48,080 nucleotides of DNA from Clostridiales bacterium. GTDB taxonomy: Bacteria > Bacillota > Clostridia > Oscillospirales > Oscillospiraceae. Made by a program: the position numbers and the translations under genes. The notes beneath the pieces were generated by a model. That model saw only the letters and a program-made list of their open reading frames with translations, had not been told where the DNA came from and searched no databases. The number at the start of each line of letters is the position of its first letter. Position 1 is the stretch's first letter. Location of the stretch: assembly GCA_012520295.1 (NCBI GenBank), contig JAAYOP010000130.1, positions 1-48,080 of the forward strand. Reading direction: 5' to 3'. Below, in pieces: positions 8,860 to 17,582 of the stretch.

Positions 8860-9100
8860 TTAAACCTATCATTTCCTTAAATCTATATAATTAAGAACAG
8901 TACTGCCATTCTATATTGACGCTGAATTTATGTCAACTATCCGGGGGATTTATATTCCCCTGTTTCCGCATTTTTATATCAAAACCGACGGCGGCTGCCG
9001 ACATAATCAGGTTGCAGCCTACATATATCCACATCAAAGAACAGGATAGAACACAGGCGCATATTGTGTATTGATACCGAGCATAAGGGGGTAATATTTT

Positions 9101-9688
9101 GTGACCAAAGTCAACCACTGTAAATATTGCGGCTTTATACTGGAAATAACAAATACGCTGCGCAAGCTCTGGGAACAGCATATAATGTGGACAAGGTCTT
9201 TTATCATAAGCACAGCCGAAAACCTCGGCGATGTGGAGCTTGTAACCGAGAGACTCCTTGGCAATCCGGGTGACTTTGCCCGCTTTCTGAGAAGATTCTA
9301 CAGCAGACAAAAGATTGAAAGATTTGAAAGACTTTTTACAGAGCATCTCACAATTGCGGCACAGCTTGTAAACGAGGCCAAGGTAGGAAACACAGCCGCT
9401 GTTGACCGCCTAAGAGAAGAGTGGTTTGAAAACGGCAAAAAGATCTCGGCGCTTCTTTCATCCATTAATCCATTTCAGAGCACAGCACAGTGGCAAAAGA
9501 TATTTTTCAGACACCTGAAAATGACCGAAGATGAAGCTGTTTTTCGACTGACCGGACAGTATGCCCGGGATATTGCAATATATGACCAAATAGAAGCGGA
9601 CGCTCTTACAATGGCTGATATGATGGCAGAAGGTATAATCCGCCAATTGCACAAATCAGAAAAAGTTTGCTTTATATCTGGTATTTGA
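9101..9688 (+). CDS. Conserved hypothetical protein (family often mislabelled acetylglutamate kinase)
   Basis: A 195-residue, mainly helical soluble protein. I recall homologues in clostridia and bacilli sharing LRKLWEQHIMWTRSFIIS, TERLLGNPGDFA and HLKMTEDEAVFRLTGQYA; some carry the label 'acetylglutamate kinase'. No kinase motif (no GG-x-G loop, no amino-acid-kinase fold signature) is visible, so I do not adopt that name. The motif pattern suggests a helical bundle. The GTG start at 9101 is preceded by AAGGGGGT at good spacing. An N-terminal CKYC pair is present before the conserved part. The function is unknown. The crotonase gene follows about 50 bp downstream with its own -10 box. Confidence 0.75.
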   Translation: MTKVNHCKYCGFILEITNTLRKLWEQHIMWTRSFIISTAENLGDVELVTERLLGNPGDFARFLRRFYSRQKIERFERLFTEHLTIAAQLVNEAKVGNTAAVDRLREEWFENGKKISALLSSINPFQSTAQWQKIFFRHLKMTEDEAVFRLTGQYARDIAIYDQIEADALTMADMMAEGIIRQLHKSEKVCFISGI

Positions 9689-9698
9689 ACAAAATAAG

Positions 9699-9707
9699 TG
9701 ATATAAT
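9699..9707 (+). promoter_or_regulatory. Extended -10 promoter of the crotonase gene
   Basis: TGATATAAT (9699-9707) is a perfect extended -10 box about 32 bp before the start codon. No good -35 box is seen. Confidence 0.45.
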
Positions 9708-9739
9708 AGCGCCAGATTTTTACTGAAATGAGGTGCAAA

Positions 9740-10537
9740 ATGTCCGAACCGACAGTTGCGGCATATGTGCGTCCGGAGCAGCCGGCCGCTGTTTATCTTG
9801 AATTTAAAAACGAAGAAGCTCTAAACGCTTTTACTATTGATATGTGGCGCTCCCTGATAAAACATCTCAGAGAAGCCCGCAAGGACGACAGCAAGCGCGT
9901 TGTTGTGCTCAGGGGCGCAGGGAGCAAAGCCTTTTCCTCCGGTCTTGCCATGCAAATGCTGGACAACCTGAAATGCGATGAGGACTATGCCCTTATACAC
10001 ACCCTGGGTATGGAAGTCAGAGAGTGTATATTCAATATGGGCAAGCCTGTCATAGCGGCTGTAAACGGCTATTGCATAGGCGGCGGCTTTGAGATTGCAT
10101 TATGCTGCGACCTTGTATATGCCTCCGAAGACGCAAAGTTCGCTCTGCCCGAGCTAAACATAGGTCTGATTCCGGGCTGCGGAGGCGCCGTTCATCTGCC
10201 TGAAAAGATTCCCGTAAACCGCGCTTTTGAAATGATATTGTTCGGCGAGCGCATGAGCGCTGACGAGGCCAAAAGCTATGGTTTTGTAAATCGGATATTT
10301 CCAAAGGAATCCTTCTTCCCGGAGGTTGACAAGTTGGTTGATATAATAGCCGCAAAGGCCCCTCTTGCGGTGAGAGGCCTGAAGGAGATTATGAGCCACT
10401 CTAACCTGACCGGAGACGAATCTGCCGCGATCCTTGCTGAGCGAAGGCTTTCCATCGATTTAATGAATTCCAAAGACTTTAAAAACGCAGTAAAGGCCTT
10501 TCGGGAGAAACGAACACCGGAATTTAAGGGCGAATAA
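9740..10537 (+). CDS. Enoyl-CoA hydratase/isomerase (crotonase) family protein
   Basis: A 265-residue crotonase-fold protein. The CoA-binding/oxyanion-hole segment is KAFSSGLAMQML, and the second oxyanion region is NGYCIGGGFEIALCCDL. ALPELNIGLIPGCGG follows. Both glutamates that act in hydratases appear to be present (in GGGFEIA and in LPELNIG). This fits an enoyl-CoA hydratase, but the family also includes isomerases, decarboxylases and dehydratases, and no beta-oxidation partners are next to it. The ATG at 9740 is preferred over that at 9728 because GAGGTG lies just upstream of it and overlaps the earlier start. The gene ends near a copy of the interspersed element, and transcription probably stops at the hairpin at 10710-10757. 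Confidence 0.88.
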   Translation: MSEPTVAAYVRPEQPAAVYLEFKNEEALNAFTIDMWRSLIKHLREARKDDSKRVVVLRGAGSKAFSSGLAMQMLDNLKCDEDYALIHTLGMEVRECIFNMGKPVIAAVNGYCIGGGFEIALCCDLVYASEDAKFALPELNIGLIPGCGGAVHLPEKIPVNRAFEMILFGERMSADEAKSYGFVNRIFPKESFFPEVDKLVDIIAAKAPLAVRGLKEIMSHSNLTGDESAAILAERRLSIDLMNSKDFKNAVKAFREKRTPEFKGE

Positions 10538-10587
10538 GAAGCCGCGGCCATTAAACCAGTTCATAACAGGGGCTGCCGCATAATGTA

Positions 10588-10665
10588 ATATAATGTCCAC
10601 TGAACAAATGGGTGTTGCGGAGCGCATTGCCAAAAGAGCAAATTTGCCCTTTTGGACGGGGTTTG
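10588..10665 (+). repeat. Interspersed MITE-like element, copy B (partial)
   Basis: The left part of the element in forward orientation: TAATGTCCACTGAACAAATG, a GCGCATTGCC block, then AGAGCAAATTTGCCC, which matches copy A. The right half is not recognisable. Confidence 0.65.
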
Positions 10666-10709
10666 AAAAGCGGATGATACCCGCCCGCAGGCAAAGGTTT
10701 CACCGGTAA

Positions 10710-10757
10710 AAAAGGGGTTTCACAAAATGCGTATTGTCATTTTGTGAAACCCCTTTT
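10710..10757. terminator. Bidirectional intrinsic terminator
   Basis: A perfect 20-bp stem (10710-10729 with 10738-10757) with an 8-nt loop, bounded by A4 and T4 runs. It sits between the convergent crotonase and pncB genes and can serve both. Confidence 0.93.
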
Positions 10758-10792
10758 ATTGCCCGTTTAAATAAGCTTTTATATGCCTTGCT

Positions 10793-12250
10793 TTATTCTT
10801 TACCTGCACTCTCCTTAACGAGTTTAAGCTTGATATCCAATAGTTTCTGGGACAAATCCACATAGTAATTGTGGGGGTTTTCAAAGCGCTTGACCTCGTC
10901 CCACAGGGTGGCAACCTGCTGCTCGCAATGGGCTTTAATCTCTTCTATGGGAGGAGATTCGTATACTCTTTTGCCGTTTTTAAATATTGGCACAAGAAGG
11001 GGCTTTGCAATAAAGGATGTCAGTGTTTTTCTCTTCCATGTGGCAAGGGGATCGAATATTGTAAGGGGTTTGCTATCATCAATTACCTCATCGTATACGC
11101 ATAATTGATCGGCTATGGCCATTCCAGACTCCCTGTCATAAAGGCGGTAGACCCTTTTAAAATGCGGATTTGTGATTTTTGCTGTGTTTTCACTGACTTT
11201 AATTTTGGGAATTATTTCACCATTTTGCTCAATAGCGGTCAGCTTGTAAACCCCATCGAATACCGGCGAGCTCTTAGAGGTAATAAGCCTCTCACCCACG
11301 CCAAATATATCGATTTTCGCGCCCTGCATCATGAGATCATTTATCAGATGCTCATCCAAAGCATTGGATGCGACTATCTTGCAGCTGTGAAGCCCAGCCT
11401 CATCAAGCATTTTGCGCGCTCTCTTCGAAAGATAGGAAATGTCACCGGAATCCAGCCTTATTGCAAAATTAGTTATTCCCCGGGGAACAAGCATCTCTTT
11501 AAAAACACGAATCGCATTGGGAACGCCGCTTTTGAGCGTATTATAGGTGTCAACCAGCAGGACGGCGTTTTCCGGATAAACCTCGCAGTAGGCCCGAAAA
11601 GCGTCATACTCGCTGTCAAACATCTGTACCCAGGAATGAGCCATGGTCCCCCCGGCAGGTATGCCGTAAATCTGGTCGGTCAGTGTGCAAGCCGTGCCGG
11701 CGCAGCCTCCGATATATGCCGCTCTTGCTCCGGTAACTGCTGCATCCGAGCCATGGGCTCTGCGTGAACCAAACTCCAGCACTGTTCGGCCCTGGGCTGC
11801 CCTGACAATCCGGTTTGCCTTGGTAGCAATAAGTGTCTGGTGATTGATTGACATGAGCAGGAACGTTTCTATAAGCTGAGCCTGTATTGCCGGCGCCCTC
11901 ACAGTCACTATCGGCTCATTTGGGAAAATCGGGGTCCCTTCGGGTACTGCATATATATCACCCGTAAACTTAAAGCCTCTCAGATATTCTAAAAAATCTT
12001 TGCTGAATATCTTTTTTTGTCTGAGAAATTCGATATCCTCTTCATCGAAGTGCAGGTTTTCAATATAATCAATCACCTGCTCAAGTCCGGCCGCAATAGC
12101 AAAGCCGCCTCCATCAGGAACTGTTCTGAAGAACATATCGAAATAGGTTATACTGTCCTTATATCCGCTTTCAAAATAGCCATTTCCCATTGTGAGCTCA
12201 TAGAAATCGCAGAGCATTGATAGATTTACCTTATTCACTTTTTTCACCAT
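10793..12250 (-). CDS. pncB: Nicotinate phosphoribosyltransferase
   Basis: A 485-residue enzyme that converts nicotinate and PRPP to nicotinate mononucleotide in the Preiss-Handler NAD salvage route. The N-terminal LCDFYELTMGNGYF, the central EFGSRRAHGSDAAVTGARAA and GTMAHSWVQMF with the histidine that is phosphorylated in this family, and ITNFAIRLDSGDISYLSKRA with the phosphoribosyl-binding region are all present. The length fits the bacterial long form (COG1488). It starts 15 bp after the asparaginase stop, on the same strand, so the two are probably one operon. Both act on amide/NAD nitrogen metabolism, but a functional link is inference. A strong terminator lies downstream. Confidence 0.95.
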   Translation of the reverse strand: MVKKVNKVNLSMLCDFYELTMGNGYFESGYKDSITYFDMFFRTVPDGGGFAIAAGLEQVIDYIENLHFDEEDIEFLRQKKIFSKDFLEYLRGFKFTGDIYAVPEGTPIFPNEPIVTVRAPAIQAQLIETFLLMSINHQTLIATKANRIVRAAQGRTVLEFGSRRAHGSDAAVTGARAAYIGGCAGTACTLTDQIYGIPAGGTMAHSWVQMFDSEYDAFRAYCEVYPENAVLLVDTYNTLKSGVPNAIRVFKEMLVPRGITNFAIRLDSGDISYLSKRARKMLDEAGLHSCKIVASNALDEHLINDLMMQGAKIDIFGVGERLITSKSSPVFDGVYKLTAIEQNGEIIPKIKVSENTAKITNPHFKRVYRLYDRESGMAIADQLCVYDEVIDDSKPLTIFDPLATWKRKTLTSFIAKPLLVPIFKNGKRVYESPPIEEIKAHCEQQVATLWDEVKRFENPHNYYVDLSQKLLDIKLKLVKESAGKE

Positions 12251-12265
12251 GTTCCTTTAGCTTAT

Positions 12266-13264
12266 TTATATGGTTACCTCACCCGCGAAACAGGTAAGAA
12301 ACAGGCGTCCGATTTCGTCAATATTGTCCGTCTGTCCCAGGCACCACATCAGTTTCGTAGCGGCAGCCTCCGTGGTCATGTCGTAGCCCTGTATGATTCT
12401 GCCGTCCAGCAGAGCCTTTCGCCCTGTCTGATATATTGAAAAGTCGCTGCGCTCATAAAGACACTGGCTGCTTACTACAACAGCAATGCCCTCATCCACC
12501 GCAGCCTTCAGCTCCGATATCAGGTTCCTCCTGACAAAATGCAGCCCCCCCGCTCCAAAAGCTTCCACTATGATGCCTTTGTATTCCATTGCGCGCAGTA
12601 CACTGAATATGCACGGATTTAGCCCCGGAATAACCTTGAGCAGAAAAACATTCGGCTCCAGCTTGTCCTTTAAGGCAAAGTCACCAGACGTGTCCGGCAG
12701 GATACTGTGGTTTATTTCAAGGCCGTTTGCACCAACAGTTGCCACATAGGGGCAGTTGACACTCTCAAAGGCATCTATACCCATTGTGCGGATCTTGACA
12801 GCCCTGGTTCCCAGCATAACCTTGCGGTTAAAGGCAACAAATACTCCGGGCAGCCCACTTGCCGCCATGGAAAAGGCACAAAACAGGTTTTCCTTGGCGT
12901 CTGTAAGAGGGTGTGTTATAGGCAGCTGCGAGCCCGTTAATACAACCGGAATATTGATGTTACGCAGCATGAAGGAAAGGGCTGAGGAGGTATACGCCAT
13001 GGTGTCCGTTCCGTGAGTGATTACAATTCCATCATAGGAATTCCGGTTTTCACTGACGCTGCGAGCAATTGCCTGCCATTCCTCCGGCTGTATATTTGAG
13101 CTGTCAAGGCGCATTAAGTCCTTTTTATCCACATCATAGTATTCGGAAATGGAGCTTATTGACGCGAGTATTTGGCTGCTGTTTATTGAAGGCTCCAGAC
13201 CTTCCTCTCCCTGACTGGCGGCAATTGTTCCGCCGGTAGCCAGAAGCAAAATTTTCTTTTTCAT
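12266..13264 (-). CDS. ansA: L-asparaginase, type I (cytoplasmic)
   Basis: A 332-residue asparaginase that hydrolyses asparagine to aspartate and ammonia. The first catalytic threonine lies in LLLATGGTIAAS, and the second in GIVITHGTDTMAYTSSAL, with the supporting lysine in HPLTDAKENL. There is no signal peptide, so it should be the cytoplasmic type. The C-terminal domain ends with the usual AAATKLMWCLGQT region. The start ATG has only a weak ribosome binding site. It is followed at 15 bp by pncB. Its aspartate product could feed NAD synthesis through NadB, but no nadB was seen here. Confidence 0.93.
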   Translation of the reverse strand: MKKKILLLATGGTIAASQGEEGLEPSINSSQILASISSISEYYDVDKKDLMRLDSSNIQPEEWQAIARSVSENRNSYDGIVITHGTDTMAYTSSALSFMLRNINIPVVLTGSQLPITHPLTDAKENLFCAFSMAASGLPGVFVAFNRKVMLGTRAVKIRTMGIDAFESVNCPYVATVGANGLEINHSILPDTSGDFALKDKLEPNVFLLKVIPGLNPCIFSVLRAMEYKGIIVEAFGAGGLHFVRRNLISELKAAVDEGIAVVVSSQCLYERSDFSIYQTGRKALLDGRIIQGYDMTTEAAATKLMWCLGQTDNIDEIGRLFLTCFAGEVTI

Positions 13265-13359
13265 GATATTAAGTCTTCTGCCACATCCTTACTGATATTA
13301 TATTAATAGATAGCAATATAGTCAATTTAAAAAAACAAGGAGCATTTTTATGGGGAAAC

Positions 13360-15738
13360 TCAGCTGGCAAGCCAGTCGATATTGGGCTGCTCGTCAGAGT
13401 GGTCTGTGGTTTGAATGCGCATGGCGCGCATTGAGTTGACAATCGCCAGAAGCGCCACTCCCACATCGGCAAATACGGCCTCCCACATGGTGGATATCCC
13501 CCCGGCGCCCAGAATCATAACAATCACCTTGACCAGCATTGCAAAGACAATGTTTTGCCAGACTATTGATCTGGTCTTTTTGGCAATTCTGATTGCCGTT
13601 ACAAGCTTTGAAGGCTCATCTGTCATAATAACCACATCGGCGGCCTCTATAGCTGCATCCGAGCCTATGGCCCCCATTGCAACTCCCACATCCGCTCTTG
13701 CCAGCACCGGAGCATCGTTTATACCATCTCCGACAAAAATCAGCTTTCCCTTTGAAGACTTTTGTTTATAAAGCGTTTCCAGCTTCTCTACTTTCTGATC
13801 CGGAAGCAGCTCGGAATATACCTCATCCAGCTCCAGCCGGGTTGCGATTTCCTCGCTTATCCTCCTGTTGTCCCCCGTAAGCATGACAAGCTTATTAATA
13901 CCCATTTCCCTAAGCTCAATCATGGTTTTCCTGCTGTCTTCCTTTAATTCATCGACTATCAGTACATATCCGGCATATATGCCGTCTATGGCCACATGGA
14001 CAGTCGTGCCTGCAACCGGGACATCCTGGTACTCTATCCCTTCCTTTTTCATCAGCTTATGGTTTCCGGCAAGGATTGTCATGTCCTCCACAACGGCTTT
14101 AACCCCATAGCCTGAAAGCTCACCATATCTTTTTATCCTGTTTTTATCAATATCGCGTCCATAGGCGTTTAAAACAGAGACGGCTATGGGATGCGTTGAA
14201 TAGCTCTCGGCATATGCCGCCATTTCCAGGACCTCATCCTCGGTAAAGTTGCCGTGAGCCTTTACCTCCGATACTACGAAAACACCCTTTGTAAGTGTTC
14301 CGGTTTTATCAAATACGACAGTATCCACATTGCCGAGCGCCTCCAGGAAATTTCCACCCTTCACCAATATGCCATTTTTGGAGGCTCCTCCAATACCTCC
14401 GAAAAATCCCAAGGGGATCGATATTACCAGGGCACAGGGACAGGATATAACCAAAAATACCAGGGCCCTGTGAATCCATTCCGAAAAACTCTCTCCCCTT
14501 ATGAGAAGGGGAGGCAGCAGCGCCAGGGCAACAGCCGCGAAAACCACGATTGGTGTGTAGTATCCTGCGAATTTAGTTATGAACCTTTCCGAGAGCGCCT
14601 TTCTGCTCCCGGCGCTTTGCACCAGTTCAAGTATTCTTGAAACGGTGGATTCGCCATAGGGCTTTGTAACCCTGAGCTCCAGCAGCCGGCTTGTATTTAT
14701 GGAACCGGACAGAACCTCACTGCCCACTTCAACTTCCCTCGGCATGGTTTCTCCCGTCAGAGCCGAGGTATCAAGGGAGGATGAGCCTTCTGTAACAATT
14801 CCGTCCAGCGGTATTCTCTCTCCGGGCTTTACAATTATGATGTCCCCCGGTTTCACTTCCCGGGGAGAAACCTCCCGGACGTTGTCCCCTTCCTTCAGGT
14901 TGGCGTGATCCGGGCGTATGTTCATAAGATCCGCAATAGATCTTCTTGACCTGTTGACCGCTAAATCCTGCAGCGTCTCACCGATCTGATAGAAGATTAT
15001 CACCGCTGCCCCCTCGGGAAACTCGCCGATTGCAAAGGCGCCCAGGGCCGCTATGGTCATCAGCAGGTTCTCGTCAAAAACCCGGCCCTTCTTAATGTTC
15101 TTCACGGCAGTTGATACCACATCAGCGCCGGCCAGCACAAAGGCGGCAGCAAACAAAGAAAACTCAACCCAATACGGTAAGCTGAATATAATTGCCACAA
15201 GGAAAAGAACTGCCCCCGCTCCAATCCGGGTAATCCTCTTCTTGTCGACGGGCATATCCTGCATGCTCTCTTCGTCTGTTTCCTCCGCTATTTTAACACC
15301 TTTCTCAATACGCTCCACAATTTCCACAGCTTTTTGGGAAATATAATCCATCTCGCCCTGTGTGGCAGCCTCTATAGTCAGCCTTCTGGAGGCAAAATCC
15401 AGGGACGCCGATTTAACTCCTGGAAGGCTTTTTATCTCCTTTTCTATCCTGGCGGCGCATGAGGCACACCCTAAGCCCATCAGCATCAGAACTCTTTTTT
15501 CGGGCTTTGAAACTACCTTTTCCCGCATAATTACATTGGGCTCGAATTCTTTTACCGCCAGACCGATTTCCTCAACGATGTCATCAATAACAGCTCCGGC
15601 CTCGATTTCGACAGCCAGTGTTTTTCTTTTAAAATTCATCAAGGCAAAGGATACTCCGCGGATAGCTTTAACACTTTTTTCTATCTTTTCAGCGCACAAA
15701 GCGCATTCAAGTCCCTCTAAATAAAGTTCCTTTTTCAT
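13360..15738 (-). CDS. cadA: Cd2+/Zn2+-exporting P1B-type ATPase
   Basis: A 792-residue heavy-metal efflux pump. Two N-terminal HMA metal-binding domains carry Cys12-x-x-Cys15 and Cys91-x-x-Cys94. Then follow the actuator domain with TGE at 328-330, the transmembrane metal site Cys433-Pro-Cys435, the phosphorylated Asp477 in DKTGTLT, the HP pair at 516-517, and GDGINDAP near 670. A lysine in the next-to-last helix (MLVKVIV) and an aspartate in FADVGVALLAI match the P1B-2 group that exports Zn2+, Cd2+ and Pb2+, rather than copper. It follows the ArsR/CadC regulator by 12 bp and is surely co-transcribed with it from the promoter at 16190-16219. Confidence 0.95.
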   Translation of the reverse strand: MKKELYLEGLECALCAEKIEKSVKAIRGVSFALMNFKRKTLAVEIEAGAVIDDIVEEIGLAVKEFEPNVIMREKVVSKPEKRVLMLMGLGCASCAARIEKEIKSLPGVKSASLDFASRRLTIEAATQGEMDYISQKAVEIVERIEKGVKIAEETDEESMQDMPVDKKRITRIGAGAVLFLVAIIFSLPYWVEFSLFAAAFVLAGADVVSTAVKNIKKGRVFDENLLMTIAALGAFAIGEFPEGAAVIIFYQIGETLQDLAVNRSRRSIADLMNIRPDHANLKEGDNVREVSPREVKPGDIIIVKPGERIPLDGIVTEGSSSLDTSALTGETMPREVEVGSEVLSGSINTSRLLELRVTKPYGESTVSRILELVQSAGSRKALSERFITKFAGYYTPIVVFAAVALALLPPLLIRGESFSEWIHRALVFLVISCPCALVISIPLGFFGGIGGASKNGILVKGGNFLEALGNVDTVVFDKTGTLTKGVFVVSEVKAHGNFTEDEVLEMAAYAESYSTHPIAVSVLNAYGRDIDKNRIKRYGELSGYGVKAVVEDMTILAGNHKLMKKEGIEYQDVPVAGTTVHVAIDGIYAGYVLIVDELKEDSRKTMIELREMGINKLVMLTGDNRRISEEIATRLELDEVYSELLPDQKVEKLETLYKQKSSKGKLIFVGDGINDAPVLARADVGVAMGAIGSDAAIEAADVVIMTDEPSKLVTAIRIAKKTRSIVWQNIVFAMLVKVIVMILGAGGISTMWEAVFADVGVALLAIVNSMRAMRIQTTDHSDEQPNIDWLAS

Positions 15739-15750
15739 ATCTCACCATTT

Positions 15751-16116
15751 TCATCCCACAGCTTCTACCACATGCTCCAAGCCTTTATCAAATATCGCTT
15801 TAACATGGTCATCCGACAGGGAATAGAATACAATCTTTCCGTCCTTTCTATTTTTCACCAGGTTGGCCTTTTTCAGCACACGAAGCTGGTGTGATATAGC
15901 AGATTTGGTCATATCCAAAAGAACAGCCAGATCACATACGCACATCTCGCTGATATTGAGCGCTGATATTATCCTTGCTCTGGTACCGTTTCCCAATACC
16001 TTAAAAAAGCCGGACAAATCCAGAATCATCTCTCCCGATGGCAAATTCGCCTTTACATACTCCACCACATCGGAGTGTATGACTTCACAATCACAGCTCA
16101 TATCGCTTTTTGCCAA
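15751..16116 (-). CDS. cadC: ArsR/SmtB-family metal-responsive repressor, CadC-like
   Basis: A 121-residue winged-helix repressor. The core is LGNGTRARIISALNISEMCV-CDLAVLL, with a recognition helix at TKSAISHQLRVLKKANLV. Cys8 and Cys10 at the N-terminus plus Cys59 and Cys61 in the MCVCDL motif match the alpha-3N site of CadC, which binds Cd2+/Pb2+ and relieves repression. A second set, Asp102, His104, His115 and Glu118, matches the alpha-5 zinc site. Both sites seem intact. The TTG start at 16116 has GAGG close upstream; an ATG at 16101 would remove the N-terminal cysteine region less than fully, so TTG is preferred. It precedes the ATPase gene by 12 bp. Confidence 0.93.
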   Translation of the reverse strand: MAKSDMSCDCEVIHSDVVEYVKANLPSGEMILDLSGFFKVLGNGTRARIISALNISEMCVCDLAVLLDMTKSAISHQLRVLKKANLVKNRKDGKIVFYSLSDDHVKAIFDKGLEHVVEAVG

Positions 16117-16189
16117 GCTACCTCACCCTCCCCTGCAAAAAGATTTAATTTAAAATAAACCTTTGTGACTTCACACTTAACCTTTTTGC

Positions 16190-16219
16190 ATTATAGTTGA
16201 AGAGGCGTTCAATTGTCAA
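16190..16219 (-). promoter_or_regulatory. Promoter and likely CadC operator
   Basis: The -35 box TTGACA (16214-16219) and -10 box TATAAT (16190-16195) are both perfect, separated by 18 bp. The spacer holds the inverted repeat TTGAA-N6-TTCAA (16197-16212), which is centred between the boxes and fits an ArsR-family operator that blocks RNA polymerase. Confidence 0.75.
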
Positions 16220-16220
16220 T

Positions 16221-16293
16221 AAATAATGCCTGCTGAACAAGTCATGCGGTCAATCAATGGATAACGCAAAAGCATATGTTCAGTGGATATTAA
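16221..16293 (-). repeat. Interspersed MITE-like element, copy C (internally deleted)
   Basis: A short reverse copy of about 73 bp. Its outer ends AATAATGCCTG and ATGTTCAGTGGATATTAA match the full element, as does the inner CAATCAATG, but the hairpin and the central blocks are gone. Confidence 0.6.
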
Positions 16294-16332
16294 GTATTAG
16301 CACAAATATTATATGTATATGTTAAAAAGCTC

Positions 16333-16351
16333 GGGCCGATAAAATCGGCCC
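16333..16351 (-). terminator. Terminator of the alcohol dehydrogenase gene
   Basis: An 8-bp stem GGGCCGAT/ATCGGCCC with a 3-nt loop. On the minus strand it is followed by GAGCTTTTT. It uses the same stem sequence as the hairpin at 933-952. Confidence 0.75.
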
Positions 16352-16395
16352 TCATTGTTTATTAATGTGGCTGTGGCCCTCCTGGCTGAATATGC

Positions 16396-17550
16396 TTACA
16401 TATAGCTGTCATATACCCTGGCCAGCAACTCCTGAGCCGTTTTTTCAGTTATTTCAACGGGGCAATATGATGAAAGGTGGTTTTCGACCACATGAGGTGC
16501 CAGATCAACAATCTGTTCGCGTGTAAAGCCCATTTCCTTCAATGACTTCATATTCATGGCATGCATCATATCTCTGATACTGTCAGCCACTAGCTTACCC
16601 AGCACTTCTCCGGATTCGTTACCTGTTAAGTGTAATCCCATTGCACTTGCAATGACTCTCACAGGCTCCTGCATAGCGGGGGCGACAAGGGCCATCGTCT
16701 CCGGCAGGGCTAACGCACATCCCAATCCATGGGGAGTATGGAAAGCACAGGAAAGGGCGTCGGCTATAGCATGGCCCACATGAGTTATCGGGTCATTAAA
16801 GGCCAGTCCGGCCAGATTGGCTGCCAGAGCCATTTCAGTCCGGGCTTCCAGATTGTCCGGTTCATTGTAACAGGTGACAAGATTTTTTGCTATCCTCCTG
16901 ATAGCGGCCTCACCTAAAATATTGGAATGGTGATTCCAGTTTTTACAGGTCATGGCCTCGGCGGCATGGGCGAATGCATCAAGCCCTGTATTGGCCGTCT
17001 CTTGTTTTGGCAGTGAGATTGTCAGCTCCGGGTCAACGATTGCCAGATTTATATTGACAAATACGCTCCACTTGGCATTGAGCTCTGGAATGGATATTAT
17101 GGCAACCCTTGTTACTTCGCTGCCAGTTCCCGCAGTTGTGGGTACTAATATTACCGGAACTTTAGTATCTACATAAATTGGCTTGGCCTGTATGTATTTT
17201 CGGGCTGGCCCGGGATTTGTGAGAAGTATTGACACGGCCTTGGCGGTATCCATACTGCTTCCTCCACCCAGCCCGACTACGCAGTCGGCTCCCGCGTACA
17301 ACGCCACCTGGGCGCCTTTGTCTACAATCTCATCAGTGGGATCGGGCTTTACACCGTTAAAGACAACATAGTCAATACCGGAGGCTTTCAGGCTTTTTGA
17401 CGCCTTATCCACAATACCGGCAGTCTCAATCCCCGGTTCGCAGGCAATCATTACTTTTTTGCATCCCAGCTCCCTGACTTTCTCACCTAAAACGGTAATT
17501 GCACCACATCCAAAAATTATGGGTGCTTGCTGTGAGTATTGACGATACAT
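16396..17550 (-). CDS. Iron-containing alcohol dehydrogenase (type III)
   Basis: A 384-residue NAD(P)-dependent dehydrogenase of the iron-activated family. The nucleotide-binding GLGGGSSMDTAKA, the IPTTAGTGSE-like VPTTAGTGSEVT, and metal ligands in TGLDAFAHAAEA, ITHVGHAIADAL and AFHTPHGLGCA (Asp and three His) are all visible. The start at 17550 is chosen because GAAAGG lies 10 nt upstream; the earlier ATG codons overlap or lie too close to it. The protein is cytoplasmic. It probably interconverts an aldehyde and alcohol in fermentation, but the substrate (ethanol, butanol, 1,3-propanediol, lactaldehyde) is not determinable. It stands about 30 bp after pyruvate kinase on the same strand. Confidence 0.93.
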   Translation of the reverse strand: MYRQYSQQAPIIFGCGAITVLGEKVRELGCKKVMIACEPGIETAGIVDKASKSLKASGIDYVVFNGVKPDPTDEIVDKGAQVALYAGADCVVGLGGGSSMDTAKAVSILLTNPGPARKYIQAKPIYVDTKVPVILVPTTAGTGSEVTRVAIISIPELNAKWSVFVNINLAIVDPELTISLPKQETANTGLDAFAHAAEAMTCKNWNHHSNILGEAAIRRIAKNLVTCYNEPDNLEARTEMALAANLAGLAFNDPITHVGHAIADALSCAFHTPHGLGCALALPETMALVAPAMQEPVRVIASAMGLHLTGNESGEVLGKLVADSIRDMMHAMNMKSLKEMGFTREQIVDLAPHVVENHLSSYCPVEITEKTAQELLARVYDSYM

Positions 17551-17582
17551 AATATGCATTCCTTTCAAGTATTGTAGTTTTA

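Noticed and set aside
9101-9688. Acetylglutamate kinase
   Set aside because: No kinase motif and the wrong fold character; the name appears to be a propagated label.
10588-10757. Single long regulatory RNA between crotonase and pncB
   Set aside because: The region is explained by a partial interspersed element and a strong bidirectional terminator. No promoter was found.
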